64,000 nucleotides of DNA, taken from the NCBI GenBank assembly GCA_020746875.1, contig JAGTJL010000004.1, positions 3,123,397 to 3,187,396 of the forward strand, read 5' to 3'. The notes under the pieces were generated by a model. The model was given only the letters and a program-made list of their open reading frames with translations. It searched no databases and was not told where the DNA came from. Position numbers and translations under genes: made by a program. The DNA is from Rhexocercosporidium sp. MPI-PUGE-AT-0058 (Eukaryota; Ascomycota; Leotiomycetes; Helotiales). Every line of letters starts with the position of its first letter. Position 1 is the first letter of the stretch. Positions 60,420 through 64,000 of the stretch are shown here, piece after piece.

Positions 60420-63400
60420 GGTTCGGGGGTTAATAGTTTATTTTCGTAATAATTATAATCTTGGAAAAGAGAGACGGAAACTAGTGTTTATAAAGTATGG
60501 ATATCTTTTGCTATAGTATCTAAAAGACGTAGAATTGCCAAAACTTAAAGGATTATTATTCGCAGCACTAGGGAAATTATTAAATGAGTTTTAATGTGAC
60601 GACTGTGACTATCTTATAATATTAAAGGACTCGATTTAAAAATATTATAAAACCTATGGCTAGTTCTGATTAAAATAGTACCCGGAGCATTAGGCCAAAA
60701 TCAAAGTGTAGACGTTTTTTAAAGTTAGATTTCAATAATATTTTATTATAAAATACTAAAAAAAAACTTCCCCGTAAGTAAAAGCAAAAGATAACGATAA
60801 TAACGAAGATACCGCAGTCTAGGACTAATTACTACGCGAATTCAATAAAATAGATAAGCGGGATATTAAACGGTTTAAAATTATAAATTCTAAGATTAAA
60901 AAAAGCGATAATACCGATTAGTGAAACTTTATGTAATAGCGACCGTATTTTAATAGTCGTAACATTAAACGTATTACTTATATAAGCAAGTTACCGAACC
61001 GAAAAGATAAGTAGCTCTAGCGCGTAAGCGAAATCGTCGACTTAATAATTAAGCGTGCCGTGGATAGGCTGAGTAACTTACATAATAATACTTTATATTA
61101 GCTGCGAACGGCGAACTCGACTAAAAAGGTTAAGAACCGGCTCATAATATAGTTATAGAATAAGAATAGCTTAAACTAATATATTACTTATCTTCGGCGT
61201 TTTACTTATTATTTATTACGCGTATATATAATATAAGAAGAAAAGAAGAGTTATAAAAATAATAAAAATAAAAGCAAAAATAAAAGGTTAATAAATAATA
61301 ATAGAAAGGCTATTACGGACGAAGTTAAAGAAGGCGAAAAAGAGAATGAGACCTAGGAGGCTGGTGACAGTAAAGAGCTTAATATAATAAAAGACTATTA
61401 TAAACTAACAAAATTCAGCCTAAAGCAAAAACAGCTATTATAAGACGTGCTCGAGTCATTAAAATCCGGAGAAGACGAGGATACCTAGGTCCAAAAGATA
61501 AGTACGCTTATAATATCTATGATTTTACAGAGTTTAAAAGGCTATAATCGATTTAATAGTTCTATAATTTATTTTACGGCTATCTTAAGTATTATAAAAG
61601 ACGAGAATCGCTTAAGGCGTAATAACGAGTATTCATATATACTCGCTAAATTTATGTATTACGTCCGGGTCTTATTTATTAAGTATACATTCCCAGTAAC
61701 TACGAAAGTAAAATAAATTATAAAAAATATCGACCGGTTTCTTAAGTTACGGAAAAAATATCTTGTAATTAAAAGCTATAGCTTATATAACTTCTTAATT
61801 AAGATATTAAGGTATAATAAGATAATAAGCATATAAAAGATTAACCAGCTTAATATTACTTAAACTCGGTTTAAAACGAACCGTCCGAATAATAATATCT
61901 TAGAATTTTATAAGAAGCTATTATTAATTAAGCGGTTTAAGAATATAATTTATAATATAATCCGGGAGGCCGAGGACATTTTATAATAAGATTTAATATA
62001 AATTACGGAAAAGAAAGACCGATTTGAGATTAATTTAAACGTAATTTAAGATACTCTGTTATTAGTTATACGGGGTGTGTTATAGATAACGAATAAAGCA
62101 AATGGAATAAAGGATAAAAGGGAATAAATAATAAATTAAATATTAAAAGCTTTAAAAGATTAATAGTTATAAGACTGAAAAAAGAATATATAGTAAATAA
62201 TAAGAGTCTGCGAGTATTGGCAGCTATAAAAACGATTAAAAGAACTGTCGCTCGCTTTAAGACATAAAAGCGATAGTCTACCAAGTCGTAAAAAAGAAAT
62301 CACGCTTATTCGGTTCCGTAATAAACTTCTTTAAGAACGTAATATTTATATAATCGGCGGACGAATCGCGTATATTACGTAATATCATAAGTCTTAGGCA
62401 CTTTTTAATAAAGCTAAGGTTATTTTACGATTTTTCTTATAGTAAATAAGACAAATTTAAGCCATATATCTGACTTATGTATAGCCATTTTCAAAGACTT
62501 TAAATTAGAAAACGAACGGACTCCCTCGAAATAATTATCTCTGACATAATAAGTATAGTTTATGGACTCGCGAGTACTTGATTAAGGTCTTGACGTAGGA
62601 AATTACTATTCGATTAAGGGTACAGTTAATAATATAAGATTATCAGAATATGGCTATTAAAATAAGCCGTGAATATATTAATGCCGAGTTTATAAGAGAT
62701 CTGCCCGTAACTGAGGATATACTATATGAAGATATTAATATAATAGTAAGTGCTATTAATTTTACGGCTGCTTATAAGAAGGATATTACCGAGCGATATA
62801 AGGTTCGTAATAATATTATTTAAAACTTAAGTAACGAAAGCATTCGGATCTTTGGGGCCATTAGTTTATAATAACATTAATTATTAAGATTAAATAATAA
62901 GAAACCATTCTTATTAATTAAATATTGTTGAGTTTTATCTTATAAAATACTACTGGTTAATCTTACGCTAAAGAGGTCTAAATCATTATTAGGAAAACCA
63001 CAGCCAGTGGTTTTTATACTACCGTTAACTAGTCCGTCCAGTTCGTTTCCGGCCGGGTTGCTAACCTTAAAGAGTTTAATTACGTCTAAGTATAAATTAT
63101 CAGGCTCGAAGCCTATAATATTTCCCAGTCGGCCACGGTTTAAAGCCGCAATAATTAATATTCTATTATTAGCTATAGTCCCCGTCTATTTTAAAAAAGA
63201 GATTTATAAAAGGCTAAAGAAAGTATTAAGTTAAGAAAAGCCCGAGTTTCGTTTAAACGAATAAAGAGAGGCCGTCTTTATAACGCTAGATTAATAAACC
63301 CTATTAATTATAGTATTACTTATTAGTAGCAATAAGACGTTAATATTTACACTTTTAATTATACTTCGGGACTTAAGCGTCAGTATTATAATAGCACCGT

Positions 63401-63850
63401 TTAATGCACTCGAGAAGGACTACGTACGGCGGCTGCGGCTTACACATATTAAGCATATTGTCTGACATTATAGAGAGACGCGGTATGCCCTTATAATAAT
63501 AGTCAGCGCTGACCGGGCAGTAATAACTAAGTTTATTATATATAAATTAATATTTTAAAAAAGAAAACTATTATATTATATTATATTTAATAAATATTAT
63601 CTTTTATTTATAATTAATAATTACCGGCCTAAGCTACGGCAGCTCGGTTATTTTCAGGTGCTCCGGTGCCTTATGATCTTATTAACGGTTATACTCTTAT
63701 CGATTCGACTTAATAAATTGCAAGAGGTAATGTATATATCCGACTTTCGTCTGATTCGTATAAGCACGGTTTGGGCTAACATCCGGTATATAATACGGCA
63801 ATATCTTAATAAAAGTAAATTAAAACTAGTTTAAGAAATAGTATAATTAC
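60420..63850 (+). pseudogene. Telomere-linked RecQ-like helicase relic, type C, copy 2, cut by the telomere
   Basis: It starts with a Cys-containing block CDDCDYLIILKDS near 60600 and runs colinear with 37.6-40.887 kb. Matching blocks include MILQSLKGYNRF (61519), IKDENRLRR, IRFRNKLL*ERNIYIIGGR near 62310, EYINAEFIRDLPVTEDI near 62680, YKVRNNIIQNLSNESIRIFG near 62800, and Walker A reduced to ISSNKT near 63325. PMILLTVILLS follows near 63670. Matching to copy 1 holds base for base to AATTAC at 63850, then (TTAGGG)n begins. The equivalent of 40888-41105, including motif V, is missing. More strongly RIP-mutated than copy 1. Confidence 0.78.
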
Positions 63851-64000
63851 TTAGGGTTAGGGTTAGGGTTAGGGTTAGGGTTAGGGTTAGGGTTAGGGTT
63901 AGGGTTAGGGTTAGGGTTAGGGTTAGGGTTAGGGTTAGGGTTAGGGTTAGGGTTAGGGTTAGGGTTAGGTTAGGGTTAGGTTAGGGTTCTCAGGGTTAGG
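63851..64000 (+). repeat. Telomere, (TTAGGG)n
   Basis: About 24 units of TTAGGG oriented outward, as expected at the right end of a chromosome. The last 40 bases include TTAGG variants and one TTCTCAGGG, which could be real variants or read error at a contig end. Confidence 0.97.

Overview
The window is the right-hand end of a chromosome from a filamentous ascomycete, most likely a Leotiomycete. It ends in about 150 bases of (TTAGGG)n running outward. Genes have short spliceosomal introns with GTAAGT-type donors and CTAAC/CTAAT-type branch sites. Most repeats show damage typical of repeat-induced point mutation (RIP): extreme AT richness, former Trp/Gln codons turned into TAG/TAA, and Asp/Glu turned into Asn/Lys.

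Layout. Two GC-balanced gene islands are set in AT-rich repeat relics. Island 1 (about 2.4-18 kb) holds a membrane-protein gene with a 15-bp minisatellite, a DUF7730-like gene, a large HET-domain gene, a decayed nicotinamide riboside kinase-like pseudogene, an intact five-exon TauD/TfdA-type Fe(II)/2-oxoglutarate dioxygenase gene and a protein kinase broken by one TAG. Between them lie a deleted Tc1/mariner element and a Ty3/gypsy fragment. Island 2 (about 41.8-52.2 kb) holds a small secreted protein made of two six-cysteine modules, a vacuolar-type Ca2+/H+ exchanger with a lost conserved acid, a weak unknown gene, a four-exon secreted protein and a membrane-protein pseudogene.

Repeat regions. 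18.2-41.7 kb carries fragments of RecQ-like telomere-linked helicase (TLH) genes, a fold-back element with 0.3-kb arms, a 1.9-kb mariner element, and a complete 5.68-kb Ty1/copia element with 199-bp LTRs, a 5-bp target duplication and a primer site complementary to the anticodon arm of initiator tRNA-Met. 52.3-63.85 kb is a head-to-tail series of three TLH relics. The last is cut inside its helicase domain by the telomere repeat.

How the parts fit together. The helicase relics mark this as a true subtelomere. The HET gene, the two secreted-protein genes, the dioxygenase and several dying single-copy genes are typical accessory content there. In four genes at least one damaging lesion is a C-to-T or G-to-A type change, which suggests RIP spilling from the neighbouring repeats. 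All calls come from reading translations by eye; family names without a database check are from memory, and exon joins are predictions from splice signals and frame.
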